A DNA stretch of 64,000 bases from Streptomyces sp. DHE7-1 (GTDB lineage Bacteria; Actinomycetota; Actinomycetes; Streptomycetales; Streptomycetaceae). The stretch lies in contig JACJDG010000003.1 in the NCBI GenBank assembly GCA_016432725.1, positions 806,001-870,000 on the forward strand, written 5' to 3'. This document shows, piece after piece, positions 49,938-58,924 of this stretch (positions within the stretch are counted from its first letter, which is position 1; the number at the start of each line of letters is the position of its first letter). The notes under the pieces were generated by a model. That model had not been told where the DNA came from. It did no database searches and was given only the letters and a program-made list of their open reading frames with translations. The position numbers and the translations under genes are program-made.

Positions 49938-51104
49938 ATGTCCGCCCACGAGGCACAGGTTCAGGGCCACTGCGATCCGCGCTTCACCGCGGTGCGGGAG
50001 GCGTTCGAGGAGAACTTCCGGGAGCGTGGCGAGCTGGGCGCCGCCGTGGCGGTGACCGTCGCCGGCGAGACGGTCGTCGATCTGTGGGGCGGCTGGGCGG
50101 ACGCGGCCCGCACCCGGCCCTGGGAGCGGGACACGCTGGTCAACGTGTGGTCCACCACCAAGGGACCGGTGGCCCTGTGCGCGCACCTGCTCGTCGACCG
50201 GGGTCTGCTCGACCTCGACCGGCCGGTGGCCGCGTACTGGCCGGAATTCGCGGCGGCGGGCAAGGAGGACGTCCGCGTGCGGGACCTGCTGTCGCACCGG
50301 GCCGGGCTGTCCGGCCTGCGGGAGCCGCACTCCGTCGAGCAGCTCTACGACTGGGAGCTGACGACCGCTCGGCTGGCGGCCACCGAACCCTGGTGGGAGC
50401 CGGGCACCCGGTCCGGATATCACGCGCTGACCTGGGGCTTCCTCGTCGGTGAGGTGGTGCGGCGGGTGTCGGGGCTGCGCCCCGGGGCGTTTTTGGAGCA
50501 GGAGGTGACCGGGCCGCTCGGCCTGGACTTCACGATCGGCCTGCCGGAGAAGGAGGCCGGCCGGGCGGCCGAACTGGTCCATGCGCGGTCCCGGGACGAC
50601 GGCGAACGAGCCGCCGCTTTCGGCCGGTTGCCGCAGGCCGCGATCGCCGCCCTCGCCAATCCGCCGGTGGGCGCGGCACAGGCGAACACGGCCGCCTGGC
50701 GGGCTGCGGAGATCCCCGCGGCCAACGGGCACGGGACCGCGCGCTCGGTCGCCGCCCTGTACGGCGTCTTCGCCGGCCGGGGCTCCTACGGCGACCGGCG
50801 GTTCCTGTCGCCGGGGGCGGCGGAGCGGGTGCGCGAGGGGCAGGGCAGGTGCCGCGATCTGGTGCTGGGCGCCGGTTTCGAGGGGGACACCGAGGTCGGG
50901 CTCGGCCTGTGGCTGAGCGGCCCGCACGGCTCCTACGGGCCGAACCCGCGCGCTTTCGGACACGACGGGTTCGGGGGTTCCTGCGGACTCGCGGATCCGG
51001 AGGCGGAGGTCTCGCTCGGGTACGCGATGAACCGGATGGGGCCGCACATCGCGGACGACCCGCGCAAGAAGGCCCTGGTGAACGCGGTCTACAGCGCCCT
51101 GTGA
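49938..51104 (+). CDS. Serine hydrolase of the beta-lactamase/EstB family
   Basis: 388 residues without a signal peptide. The class C beta-lactamase-like fold has the active-site SxxK in NVWSTTKGPVAL, a second motif YHALTWGFL (Tyr replacing the usual YxN context), and a C-terminal HDGFGGSCGLADP in place of KTG. This combination is that of cytosolic esterases such as EstB rather than true beta-lactamases. The substrate is unknown. GACGACGGAGG lies ahead of the ATG. It stands alone between the esterase and the GntR regulator. Confidence 0.88.
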   Translation: MSAHEAQVQGHCDPRFTAVREAFEENFRERGELGAAVAVTVAGETVVDLWGGWADAARTRPWERDTLVNVWSTTKGPVALCAHLLVDRGLLDLDRPVAAYWPEFAAAGKEDVRVRDLLSHRAGLSGLREPHSVEQLYDWELTTARLAATEPWWEPGTRSGYHALTWGFLVGEVVRRVSGLRPGAFLEQEVTGPLGLDFTIGLPEKEAGRAAELVHARSRDDGERAAAFGRLPQAAIAALANPPVGAAQANTAAWRAAEIPAANGHGTARSVAALYGVFAGRGSYGDRRFLSPGAAERVREGQGRCRDLVLGAGFEGDTEVGLGLWLSGPHGSYGPNPRAFGHDGFGGSCGLADPEAEVSLGYAMNRMGPHIADDPRKKALVNAVYSAL

Positions 51105-51157
51105 GGCCCGGTCGCGCGGGTGGGTTTCGGCCGAACCACCGGACCGCCCTTCCCTTG

Positions 51158-51169
51158 TGGTTTAGACCA
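51158..51169. promoter_or_regulatory. dre-like GntR/HutC operator
   Basis: TGGTTTAGACCA differs from the DasR consensus core TGGTCTAGACCA at one position and lies 64 bases before the start of a UTRA-domain GntR regulator. It may be that regulator's own operator or a DasR site. Confidence 0.55.
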
Positions 51170-51232
51170 ATGCTAGATGTGGTCGCGCAATGAGCCCGTT
51201 CGGCTACGTCTTGTCACCACAGGAGGCGCGGC

Positions 51233-51983
51233 ATGGCCCGCACCACCCCGCTCGACCCCCGCACACCGACGGCACCGACGACCGGCCCCGGTACTGGCGG
51301 GTCGCGTCGCAGCTCCTCGACGAACTGCACGCCGGCACCGTCCCGCCCGGCGACCGGCTGCCCAGTGAGCGGCACCTGGCCCGGCACTTCGGTGTCAGCC
51401 GGGAGACCGTACGCCAGGCCCTGGAGGTGCTGCGCCGCGGCGGCCTGGTCGCCACCGACCGGCGGGGCAGCCACGCCACGCTGCCCGGCCGCCCGGTGGA
51501 GGACCCGGTCTCGCTCACCTTCCCGGTGGGTGCCCGGCCCGCGGACCCGGGTGCGGTCGACCGGGCGACGGTGACCTGGGAGGCACCGTCCCGGAGCACG
51601 CGCGGGCGCTCGGACTGGCTCCCCACCGGCCCACGCTGGTGCACCGCTACCGCTCGGCCGCGCCCGACGGCCACTCGCTGCGCACGGCGGTGACGACGTT
51701 CTCCGCGGTGGCACTGAGCGAGGTCGCGGAGCTGGGCCGCTACCGCGACCGGGCGGACGGGGCCACCCCGGCGCAGCTGCGCCGGGCCTACGACTGGATG
51801 CGCAAGGCCGGGCTCACCCTGCACCACCGGGACTCCATCACCCAGGTCGGCGACGCCTCGTCGGTCCGGGTGACGCGCCGGGTGCACGACCAGTACGCGC
51901 GCCCGCTGGAGATCACCGATCTGGTGGTCGACTCCGAACGGGACGCACTGGTCTACGAGTTCACACTGCCGGCGGCCGGCTGA
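51233..51983 (+). CDS. GntR/HutC-family transcriptional regulator with UTRA domain (two frameshifts)
   Basis: About 250 residues after repair. The winged helix is YWRVASQLLDELHAGTVPPGDRLPSERHLARHFGVSRETVRQALEVLRRGGLV when read in pieces (recognition helix VSRETVRQAL). The C-terminal UTRA effector domain has TLVHRYRSAAPDGH, LRRAYDWMRKAGLTLHHRD and ITDLVVDSERDALVYEF. GGAGG precedes the ATG. Breaks near 51259 (C run after CTCGA) and near 51585 are each one missing C. The 3' end overlaps the convergent methyltransferase gene by about 30 bases. The effector is unknown. Confidence 0.85.
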
Positions 51984-52698
51984 GCCCCGGCCACGAGGAG
52001 GCGGGCCCGGGGCTGCCGTCGTCGCGCCGCCCGAACTCGGGCAGCGGCCGCAGCTCCACGGTGAAGCCGGCCCGGGCCAGTCCGTCCACGACGCCGCCGA
52101 ACCGGAAGGTCCGGTAGTACATGACGAAGGGCGGCCGCCACAGGGCGTTGCGCACCCGCATCGCCGTGTCGAAGCCGAGCAGCGTCCAGTACGCGGGGCT
52201 GGAGAGGCGGGGCGGGGCGAAGACGGGGAAGGCGAAGCGGCCGCCCGGCCGCAGCACCGAGCGGACCTGGGCGAACAGCCCCGGCAGTTCGCGGGGCAGG
52301 AAGTGGCCGAAGGCGCCGAAGCTGACCACCAGGTCGAAGGCGGGCCCGAACGGCAGGGCCCGGGCGTCGCCGCGCACCCAGGCGACCCCCGGGCCCGACG
52401 AGGGCGCACGGCGGCGGGCCACGTCGAGCATGCCGCCGCTGAAGTCGACACCCGTGACGCTCCGGCCGCACAGTCCCGCCAGCAGCTCCGTCCCGGCCCC
52501 GGTGCCGCAGCACAGGTCGAGACCGTCCTCGAACGGCCCCAGCGGCCCCAGCGCCTTGGCCACGGACTCCAGCACCGGGCCGGGCGTACGGAACGGGGTG
52601 CGGTCGAACTTCGGGGCCAGCAGGTCGTAGCCGTGCTCGACGGACGACATCGCCTGGACGGCGAGCTCGCGCAGGCTGGGGCCTTCGGGGCTGAACAT
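51953..52698 (-). CDS. Class I SAM-dependent methyltransferase (probable frameshift near the C-terminus)
   Basis: About 248 residues after repair. The SAM motifs are LDLCCGTGAGTELLAGL (motif I), VTGVDFSGGMLDVARRRAP, WVRGDARALPFG and FDLVVSFGAFGHF, with VLRPGGRFAFPVF (motif III) following. The rest resembles small-molecule methyltransferases of the UbiE/Methyltransf_11/25 type. At 52014 one missing C would shift DDGSPGPASS to DGSPRARLLVAG and end the protein at 51953. Without repair the stop is at 51961. Either way the end overlaps the GntR gene. It lies 9 bases downstream of a PadR regulator on the same strand, so they are probably co-transcribed. Confidence 0.83.
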
Positions 52699-52707
52699 CG
52701 TCTCAGC

Positions 52708-53288
52708 CTAGGCGTACCCACCACTCGGTGACGAGGACACTCGCTGGTCGAGGACGCGCAGGACGCGCGCGCACCAGCGCAGGTTCTCCTCCTCGAAGGA
52801 GATGCCCGCCATGAGGGTCAGGTACGGGCCGATCCGGTCGGACGTGCGCAGGTACTCCTCCTCGGTCCGCCCGCCGAGGAGACGGGCGCGCACCCGCTCG
52901 TAGCGGTCGAGTTTGCCGCGCGCCCAGCCCGCGCGCTCCTCGACGAGCGCCCGGGCGACGCCGGGATCGCCGCCGTCCATGGCCTGGATCTTGATGAGGA
53001 GTTCGTCGCGGACGGCGGTGGGGCGTTTCGGCGGTTCGTCGGCGAAGGCGCGCAGCCGGCTCCGGCCGGCCTCGGTCAGGCTGAACATCCGCTTGGTGGG
53101 CCGGCGTTCCTGCGGCACCGTGCGGGCCTCGACCAGTCCGTCCTGCGCGAGGCGCTCCAGCTCCCGGTAGAGCTGCTGGGGGTGGCGGGCCAGAAGTTCG
53201 CGAGCGAGACGTCGAACACCTTCGACAGCTCGTAGCCCGAGGCCTCCCCCTCCAGCAGGGCGGCCAGGACGGCGTACTTGAGCGACAT
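52708..53288 (-). CDS. PadR-family transcriptional regulator (one frameshift)
   Basis: About 193 residues after repair. The N-terminal winged helix MSLKYAVLAALLEGEASGYELSKVFD...NFWPATPQQLYRELERL and RMFSLTEAGRSRLRAF are typical PadR. The helical C-terminal domain (VARALVEERAGWARGKLDRYERVRARLL) is for dimerisation. The break at 53178-53184 is one missing C before QQLYREL. It is divergent from an NTF2-like gene; a 12-bp palindrome in the gap is a candidate operator. Confidence 0.86.
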
Positions 53289-53331
53289 GTGGACACGCTA
53301 GCAGCAGGTGATTACCCTCATCCGCACCTAT

Positions 53332-53343
53332 TCAATTAATTGA
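53332..53343. promoter_or_regulatory. 12-bp palindrome between PadR and NTF2-like genes
   Basis: TCAATTAATTGA is a perfect palindrome in the AT-rich gap, 18 bases before the preferred NTF2-like start and 44 bases before the PadR start. It is a plausible PadR binding site. Confidence 0.45.
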
Positions 53344-53360
53344 CTATGCGAGGTGGTCCG

Positions 53361-53759
53361 ATGCGCGCGTTCCGCGAGGCGGTCGAGGCGGGTGACATGG
53401 ACGCCGTCGAGGCTCTGCTGGCCGATGACGTCGTCTTCACCAGCCCCGTCGTCTTCAAGCCGTACCCGGGCAAGGCGATCACCGCGGCGATCCTGCGCGG
53501 AGTGTCCCAGGTCTTCGAGGACTTCCGGTACGAGCGGGAACTCGACGGCGCCGACGGCCGCGACCACGCGCTGGTCTTCCGGGCCCGGGTGGGCGACCGG
53601 GAGCTGAGCGGCTGCGACTTCATCCACCTCGACGCCGACGGGCTGATCGACGAGCTCACGGTGATGGTGCGCCCGCTCTCGGGCGCCCAGGCCCTCGCCG
53701 CGGCCATGGGCGCCCGGTTCGACTCGATCGCGCGGGAGGCGGAAGCGCGCTCCGCGTGA
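53361..53759 (+). CDS. NTF2-like/SnoaL-type nuclear transport factor 2 fold protein
   Basis: About 132 residues. The SnoaL-like cone fold is suggested by MRAFREAVEAGDMDAVEALLADDVVFTSP, the strand pair DHALVFRARVGDRELSG and the ending FIHLDADGLIDELTVMVRP. Members are enzymes or binding proteins of varied function, so the role is unknown. I prefer the ATG at 53361, which has GAGGTGG five bases upstream, over the ATG at 53346 that lies almost on the palindrome. It is divergent from the PadR gene and probably controlled by it. Confidence 0.78.
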   Translation: MRAFREAVEAGDMDAVEALLADDVVFTSPVVFKPYPGKAITAAILRGVSQVFEDFRYERELDGADGRDHALVFRARVGDRELSGCDFIHLDADGLIDELTVMVRPLSGAQALAAAMGARFDSIAREAEARSA

Positions 53760-53787
53760 GCGGTGAGCCCCGGACCGGGGTGGCCGG

Positions 53788-54672
53788 TCAGTCCTTGAGC
53801 CGCTCCAGCGTCGCCCTGCTGTCGGTCTTCAGCCAGTCCGTCACATCGGCGAGCGCGGGCGGGTCCTTGTCCTGGTCGTACGAGCTGAGATAGACGCTGT
53901 AGCTCATCGTGTACGTCACCCAGCCGTCCCGCACGGCGAGCGTGGCGTAGCGGGAGCCGCCGGTGGTGCCGCTGGTGGTGTCCTGGCTGACGAGGTAGGC
54001 CTCGTCACCGATGCCCCTCACCGGGCTGACGTCGTAACCGGTGTGACTGTCACCGTAGTTGCTCCAGGTGGCGGTGAACTCGGGCGCCGGGTCGGTCCTG
54101 CGGTGCAGGTCCACCTGCATGGTGAGGTAGGCGTCCGAGTAGCTCGACCCGGTCTTCTTCAGGCCCAGGCTGCAGTAACTCTCGTCCAGAGCCTCGTCCT
54201 TGAGGGAGTTGTGGGTGGGCGATGCGTCGTTCTGCGGGTACTCGTCCTCGAAGGAGGAGTAGTCCGCTCCGGAGCACATGTTCGCGGGTGCCGAGTACCC
54301 CCGCAGGTCCGCGGCGTCACCCGGGCCGCCGACGAGGAACACGCCGGCCGCCCAGGCCGCCGAGGCGACGACCGCTCCGACGGCCGCCCACAGCACCGCC
54401 CGTCCCGCCCCGCCGCCACCGGCCGGCGGGGCCGGCACGGGTGCGTACTGCGGAGGCTGGGCGTACGGATGACCGGGGTGCGGCGGCGGCTGGAACCCGC
54501 CCGGCCCGCCCACCAGCGTGGGCTCCGCGTGGAACCGACCCGGCGCGGGGGACTGCGGATTCGGATAGGGGTAGGCCGTCGGCTGCGGGGGCACCGCGGG
54601 CTGCGGGGCCGGCTGTCCGGGCTGCGGCGCGGGCCGGTCGGCCGGCTGCGGGGACTGCGGGGGCGTGGACAT
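53788..54672 (-). CDS. Pro-rich single-pass membrane protein with external domain
   Basis: 294 residues. A Pro/Gln/Tyr-rich cytosolic N-terminus (~1-85) precedes one transmembrane helix (AVLWAAVGAVVASAAWAAGVFLV). The external part of about 175 residues has two cysteines (NMCSGADYS, ESYCSLGLKK) that could form a disulfide, the segments YLTMQVDLHRRTDPAPEFTA and GIGDEAYLVSQ, and the C-terminal WLKTDSRATLERLKD. Many Streptomyces proteins have this plan (cytosolic Pro-rich tail, TM, DUF3558-like domain); none is understood. Convergent with the NTF2-like gene. Confidence 0.75.
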   Translation of the reverse strand: MSTPPQSPQPADRPAPQPGQPAPQPAVPPQPTAYPYPNPQSPAPGRFHAEPTLVGGPGGFQPPPHPGHPYAQPPQYAPVPAPPAGGGGAGRAVLWAAVGAVVASAAWAAGVFLVGGPGDAADLRGYSAPANMCSGADYSSFEDEYPQNDASPTHNSLKDEALDESYCSLGLKKTGSSYSDAYLTMQVDLHRRTDPAPEFTATWSNYGDSHTGYDVSPVRGIGDEAYLVSQDTTSGTTGGSRYATLAVRDGWVTYTMSYSVYLSSYDQDKDPPALADVTDWLKTDSRATLERLKD

Positions 54673-54821
54673 GTCGTGACGATAGTGCGGGTTTGGTGGT
54701 CAAGTCCCCTGACGTCCGGGATCGTTATGGTGTGGGGACATCTGGCACGGATCGGTGACGTGCGGTCCGGACACGTGGCCCGGCCTCCCGCGCCGGGTGG
54801 GCACGCGCCCGGTCCACCGAC

Positions 54822-56069
54822 TCACCGCACCGGGCGCACCGGAAGGGCGCGCACGCTGTTGCCGACGAAGCCGGCGTGCGGGGCCAGCTCCGCCTCGGGT
54901 ACGGCGAGTTCGAGGCCGGGGAAGCGCGTGAACAGCCGCTCCAGGGCGACCGTCGCCTCCAGGCGGGCCAGCGGGGCGCCGAGGCAGTAGTGGGCGCCGT
55001 GCCCGAGAGAGAGATGACGCACGGCGTCGGGACGGGCGGACCGGGTCACGTCGAAGCGGTCGGCGTCCGGGCCGTGCGCCGCCCGGTCGCGGCCCGCGGC
55101 GGAGTAGCCGGCCAGGACGGGCGTGCCGGCGGGTATCGGCGTGCCGTCCACGACGATGTCGCGCACCGGGTAGCGGAACGGGAAGCAGCTGACCGGGGCG
55201 TCCCAGCGCAGGGTCTCCTCCACGACGTCGGCCCAGCTCGCCCCGCCCGATCGCACCAGGTCGAGCTGGTCGCGGTGCCCGCACAGGGCGCGTACGGCGT
55301 TGGTGATCAGGTTGAGCGTGGTCTCGTGCCCGGCGATGATCATCAGGAGGAGCGTGCCGATCAGCTCCTGCTGGCTGAGCCGGTCGCCGCCGTCGTCCCG
55401 GGCCGCTATGAGCGCGCTGGTCAGGTCGTCCCCCGGGGCGGCGGCCTTGGCGGCGGCGATCTCTCCGAGGACGGCGAGGAGTTCGCGGTTGGCGGCGACG
55501 GCCGCTCCGGGCTCGGTGTCGGTGGCCACGATCAGGCTGCTGAGGTGGTGCAGCCGGTCCCGGAACCCGGCCTCCACACCGAGGAGTTCGCTGATGACGC
55601 CCATGGGCAGCGGCAGCGCGAAGTGCCGGCGCAGATCCGCGACGCCCCCGCCCGCCGCGGCGGCGGTCGCCAGCCCGTCCAGCAGCGACTCGGTCAACTC
55701 CGCCACTCGCGGCCTGAGTTCCTCGGTCCGCCGCGGGGTGAAGGCGCGACTGACCAGGGAGCGCAGCCGCCGGTGGTCCTCTCCGTCGGCGGTGGTCATG
55801 CCCGGCACGGTCGCGAAGGTGAGCAACGGCCAGCCCTCGGGTATCCGTCCCTCGCCGAGCGCCGTGAAGTGACGGGCGTCCTTGGCCACGCCGGGGTGCT
55901 GCAGGAACTCCCGGAGTGCCTCGTGTCCGAGGACGGCCGCGCCCTCGACGCCACCGGGCAGTTCGACCGGGGTCACGGCACCGCGGGCCAGCAGGCGCGC
56001 GTTGTCGGCGTGCGGGCAGCCGCCCGCGGGGTCCAGCCGGTGCGGCGGCGTGGCGGGCGTGGTCTCCAC
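54822..56069 (-). CDS. Cytochrome P450
   Basis: About 415 residues, normal for a soluble actinobacterial P450. The I-helix oxygen-activation motif is AGHETTLNL, the K-helix ExxR is EETLRW, and the heme loop is HLSLGHGAHYCLGAPLARLE with the ligating Cys. The usual Phe of the heme loop (FGxGxHxCxG) is replaced by Leu. The overall style is that of CYP105/107-type biosynthetic P450s; the substrate is unknown. The GTG at 56069 follows CAGGAG and is preferred to the ATG at 56123. No ferredoxin gene lies adjacent. Confidence 0.9.
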   Translation of the reverse strand: METTPATPPHRLDPAGGCPHADNARLLARGAVTPVELPGGVEGAAVLGHEALREFLQHPGVAKDARHFTALGEGRIPEGWPLLTFATVPGMTTADGEDHRRLRSLVSRAFTPRRTEELRPRVAELTESLLDGLATAAAAGGGVADLRRHFALPLPMGVISELLGVEAGFRDRLHHLSSLIVATDTEPGAAVAANRELLAVLGEIAAAKAAAPGDDLTSALIAARDDGGDRLSQQELIGTLLLMIIAGHETTLNLITNAVRALCGHRDQLDLVRSGGASWADVVEETLRWDAPVSCFPFRYPVRDIVVDGTPIPAGTPVLAGYSAAGRDRAAHGPDADRFDVTRSARPDAVRHLSLGHGAHYCLGAPLARLEATVALERLFTRFPGLELAVPEAELAPHAGFVGNSVRALPVRPVR

Positions 56070-56475
56070 CGGCAGCTCCTGACGGTCGTTCGACGAGGGT
56101 GACGCCGACGATCGTAGGCTCACCGGCGCGGTCGGGCCCGGGGTTCGGTGTCACGGGGAATGTTCCGCGGCGACCGCGTGTTGGCGTCCTCAGGGACATA
56201 CCGCTCCGCCGGGTGGTACTGTGCCCAGAGCACCCGTGCACGTCCCTCCGCGGACGCCGGTGCCAGTTCTCCCTCATCGCGCCGATCCGACCGCCGGTTT
56301 CCGGCTCCGGCGCATCGGCTTCCCGGCACCACCTCGTGAGCAGGCCTTCCGTGCCGTACCCGAGGTGTGCTCCCGCCGCCCGGAGGCGCCTCCGTGGCCG
56401 CCTCCCGCTCGCGGCCCCTCCCCCCCCCTCCCCCTTCCCCTCTTCGCCGTCCGTCCGTGAAAGGACCTTCCCACC

Positions 56476-57621
56476 ATGACCACCACACTCGAACACCCCC
56501 CTGTCGCACAGCGGCCCCCGGCCGCCCGGCCCGTCACCGGCGTCCTGGACATCGACACGCGCGGAAAGGGGCATCTGAGGGCCGCGCACCTGCTGCCCTC
56601 CCCACCGACCCGCAGGTCTCCCCGGCGCTGATCCGCCGTCACGGCCTGCGCAAGGGCGATCTCGTGCGGGGCGAGAGCACGGCGCAGCGCGGCCTGACCG
56701 ACGTCACGCTGGTCAACGGCCACGCTCCCGGTGAGATCCGCTCCCGCCGGGACTTCCACCGGCTCACCCCGCTGCACCCTCATGAGCGGCTCCGCCTGGA
56801 GCACCCGGCGTCCGGCCTGGCCGGGCGCGTCACCGATCTGTTCGCGCCGGTCGGCAAGGGGCAGCGCGGGCTGATCGTGGCCCCGCCGAAGAGCGGCAAG
56901 ACCGTGCTGCTGCAGCAGCTCGCCGCCGCGGTCGCCGGCAACCACCCCGACTGCCGGCTGATGGTGCTGCTGCTGGACGAGCGTCCCGAGGAGGTCACCG
57001 AGATGCGCCGCTCCGTGCGCGGCGAGGTGTACGCATCCACCTTCGACCGGCCCGCCGGGGAGCACACCGCACTGGCCGAACTGGTCGTCGAACGGGCCAA
57101 GCGGCTGGTCGAGGCCGGCGAGGACGTCGTCATCCTGCTGGACTCGCTGACCCGGCTGTGCCGGGCCCACAACAACGTCTCCGCCGCCGGCGGCCGCACC
57201 CTGAGCGGCGGTGTCGACGCCGGCGCGCTGCTCGGCCCCAAGCGGTTCTTCGGCGCCGCCCGGCAGGCCGAGGAGGGCGGCTCGCTCACCATCCTCGCCA
57301 CCGTCCTGGTGGACACCGGCTCGCGCGCCGACGGCTACTTCTTCGAGGAACTGAAGAGCACCGGCAACATGGAGCTCCGGCTGGACCGGGAGCCCGCTGC
57401 CCGCCGGGTCTTCCCGGCCGTGGACATCGACACGACCGGCACCCGCCGGGAGGAACTGCTGCTCACCCCGGCGGAGTTGGCGGCCACCCGGGGTCTGCGC
57501 CGGGCCCTGCGCTCCCGCGAGGGCGGACCGGCCCCCTCGAGACGCTGCTGGAGCGCATGCGGGAGACCCCGACAACGCCGCGTTCCTGCGCCGCGTGCTG
57601 CCGACCCTGCCCGCCGGCTGA
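56476..57621 (+). CDS. Short transcription termination factor Rho paralogue (three frameshifts)
   Basis: About 382 residues after repair, much shorter than the ~650-700-residue Streptomyces housekeeping Rho because the long Arg-rich N-terminal insert is missing. An abbreviated RNA-binding region has LIRRHGLRKGDLVRGES. The ATPase core is complete: FAPVGKGQRGLIVAPPKSGKT (Walker A), MVLLLDERPEEVTEM, DVVILLDSLTRLCRAHNN (Walker B), LGPKRFFGAARQAEEGGSLTILATVLVDTGS (Q and R loops, read in pieces), and GNMELRLDRE. Breaks near 56600, 57535 and 57572 are each one missing C. AAAGGA precedes the ATG at 56476. It is not in an operon with its neighbours. Confidence 0.88.
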
Positions 57622-57754
57622 ACGGCTCCGGGCCGCCCGACCGCTCCGCGACCGGACCGCGCCGGGGCGCCCGCGTGCTACATCCGGGTTGCTCCCGTAG
57701 GCCGTCCGGCCCGGACAGCGCGCCGGACTCGCCCCAGCTTCCTACGTTGATCTT

Positions 57755-58924
57755 ATGATCACCGGATTCTCTCGTCGGGTCGCCGTCACGGCCTGCTCCC
57801 TGTGTGTGGCGGGCACCCTCGCCCTCGCACCGGCCGCCGCCTCCACCGCACACCGCGCGGGGGATCCCGCACCGCCCGGGCCTCACGCGTCGGTGCCGAA
57901 GCCGTCCCTGCTCCAGCGCTCCGGCACGCAGGTCAGGCTCCGCCGGGGTGCCCCCGAGGTACCGGACGTCTCCGCACTGTCCTGGCTGGTCGCCGACGCC
58001 GACAGCGGCGAGGTGCTGGCCGCCGCCGACGCGCACCGCGAGCTGCCGCCCGCGAGCACCATGAAGACGCTGTTCGCCCTCACCGTGCTGCCCGGCCTGC
58101 CCTCCACCATGCGGCACACCGTCGACTACCGGGAACTGGAGGACGTCGGCGAGGGCAGCAGCCTGGTCGGCGTCGAGGAGGGGCACAGCTACCAGGTGGC
58201 CGACCTGTGGCGCGGGGTCTTCCTCAGCTCGGGCAACGACGCCGTGCACGTGCTCGCCTCGCTCGGCGGCGGCTGGCAGGCCACGGCCCGGAAGATGCAG
58301 GCCAAGGCACACTCCCTGGGCGCCCTGGACACCCATGTCGTCTCCCCCGACGGCTACGACGCCGACGGCCAGGTGTCCTCGGCGTACGACCTTGCCGTCT
58401 TCGGGCGGGCCGGGCTGCGCAACCCCGACTTCGCCCGGTACTGCTCCACCGTCCGGTCGCAGTTCCCGGGCGACGGATGGCCGTACCAGATCGAGAACAC
58501 CAACCGGCTGCTCACCGGCGAGGACGGCGTGGCCCCCTACCCCGGGCTGATCGGCATCAAGAACGGCTACACCAGCAACGCGGGCAACACCCTCGTCGCC
58601 GCCGCGCGCCGGGACGGCCGCACCCTCGTGGTGACCGTGATGAACCCTCAGGAGGGCGGTGGCTTGGCGGTGTACGAGGAGGCCCGCCAACTGCTCGACT
58701 GGGGCTTCGCCTCGGCCGGGCGGGTGGACCCGGTGGGATCGCTGGACGCGCTGCGCCCCGGAGGCACGGCGGCCGCGGCGCCCGCGGCGGCGACGCCCGC
58801 CCCGGCGCCGGAGGAGGACTCGGACTGGTCGCCCACCGCGGCCGTCGTGGGCTTCACCGGGCTCGGCGCGGCCGCGGTGGCGCTTGCGCTGCGGGCCAAG
58901 AACGCCCGGGACGCCCGGGGCTGA
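57755..58924 (+). CDS. D-alanyl-D-alanine carboxypeptidase (penicillin-binding, peptidase S11)
   Basis: 389 residues. A signal peptide (VAVTACSLCVAGTLALAPAAAS) leads to the S11 domain with SxxK in PPASTMKTLFAL, SxN in FLSSGNDAVHVL and the third motif as KNGYTSNAGN, where the usual KTG is KNG. A Pro/Ala-rich linker and a C-terminal transmembrane helix (AAVVGFTGLGAAAVALAL) anchor it outside the cell. It trims the terminal D-Ala of peptidoglycan stem peptides. It is convergent with the GT-C mannosyltransferase gene, whose end overlaps or abuts here. Confidence 0.92.
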   Translation: MITGFSRRVAVTACSLCVAGTLALAPAAASTAHRAGDPAPPGPHASVPKPSLLQRSGTQVRLRRGAPEVPDVSALSWLVADADSGEVLAAADAHRELPPASTMKTLFALTVLPGLPSTMRHTVDYRELEDVGEGSSLVGVEEGHSYQVADLWRGVFLSSGNDAVHVLASLGGGWQATARKMQAKAHSLGALDTHVVSPDGYDADGQVSSAYDLAVFGRAGLRNPDFARYCSTVRSQFPGDGWPYQIENTNRLLTGEDGVAPYPGLIGIKNGYTSNAGNTLVAAARRDGRTLVVTVMNPQEGGGLAVYEEARQLLDWGFASAGRVDPVGSLDALRPGGTAAAAPAAATPAPAPEEDSDWSPTAAVVGFTGLGAAAVALALRAKNARDARG

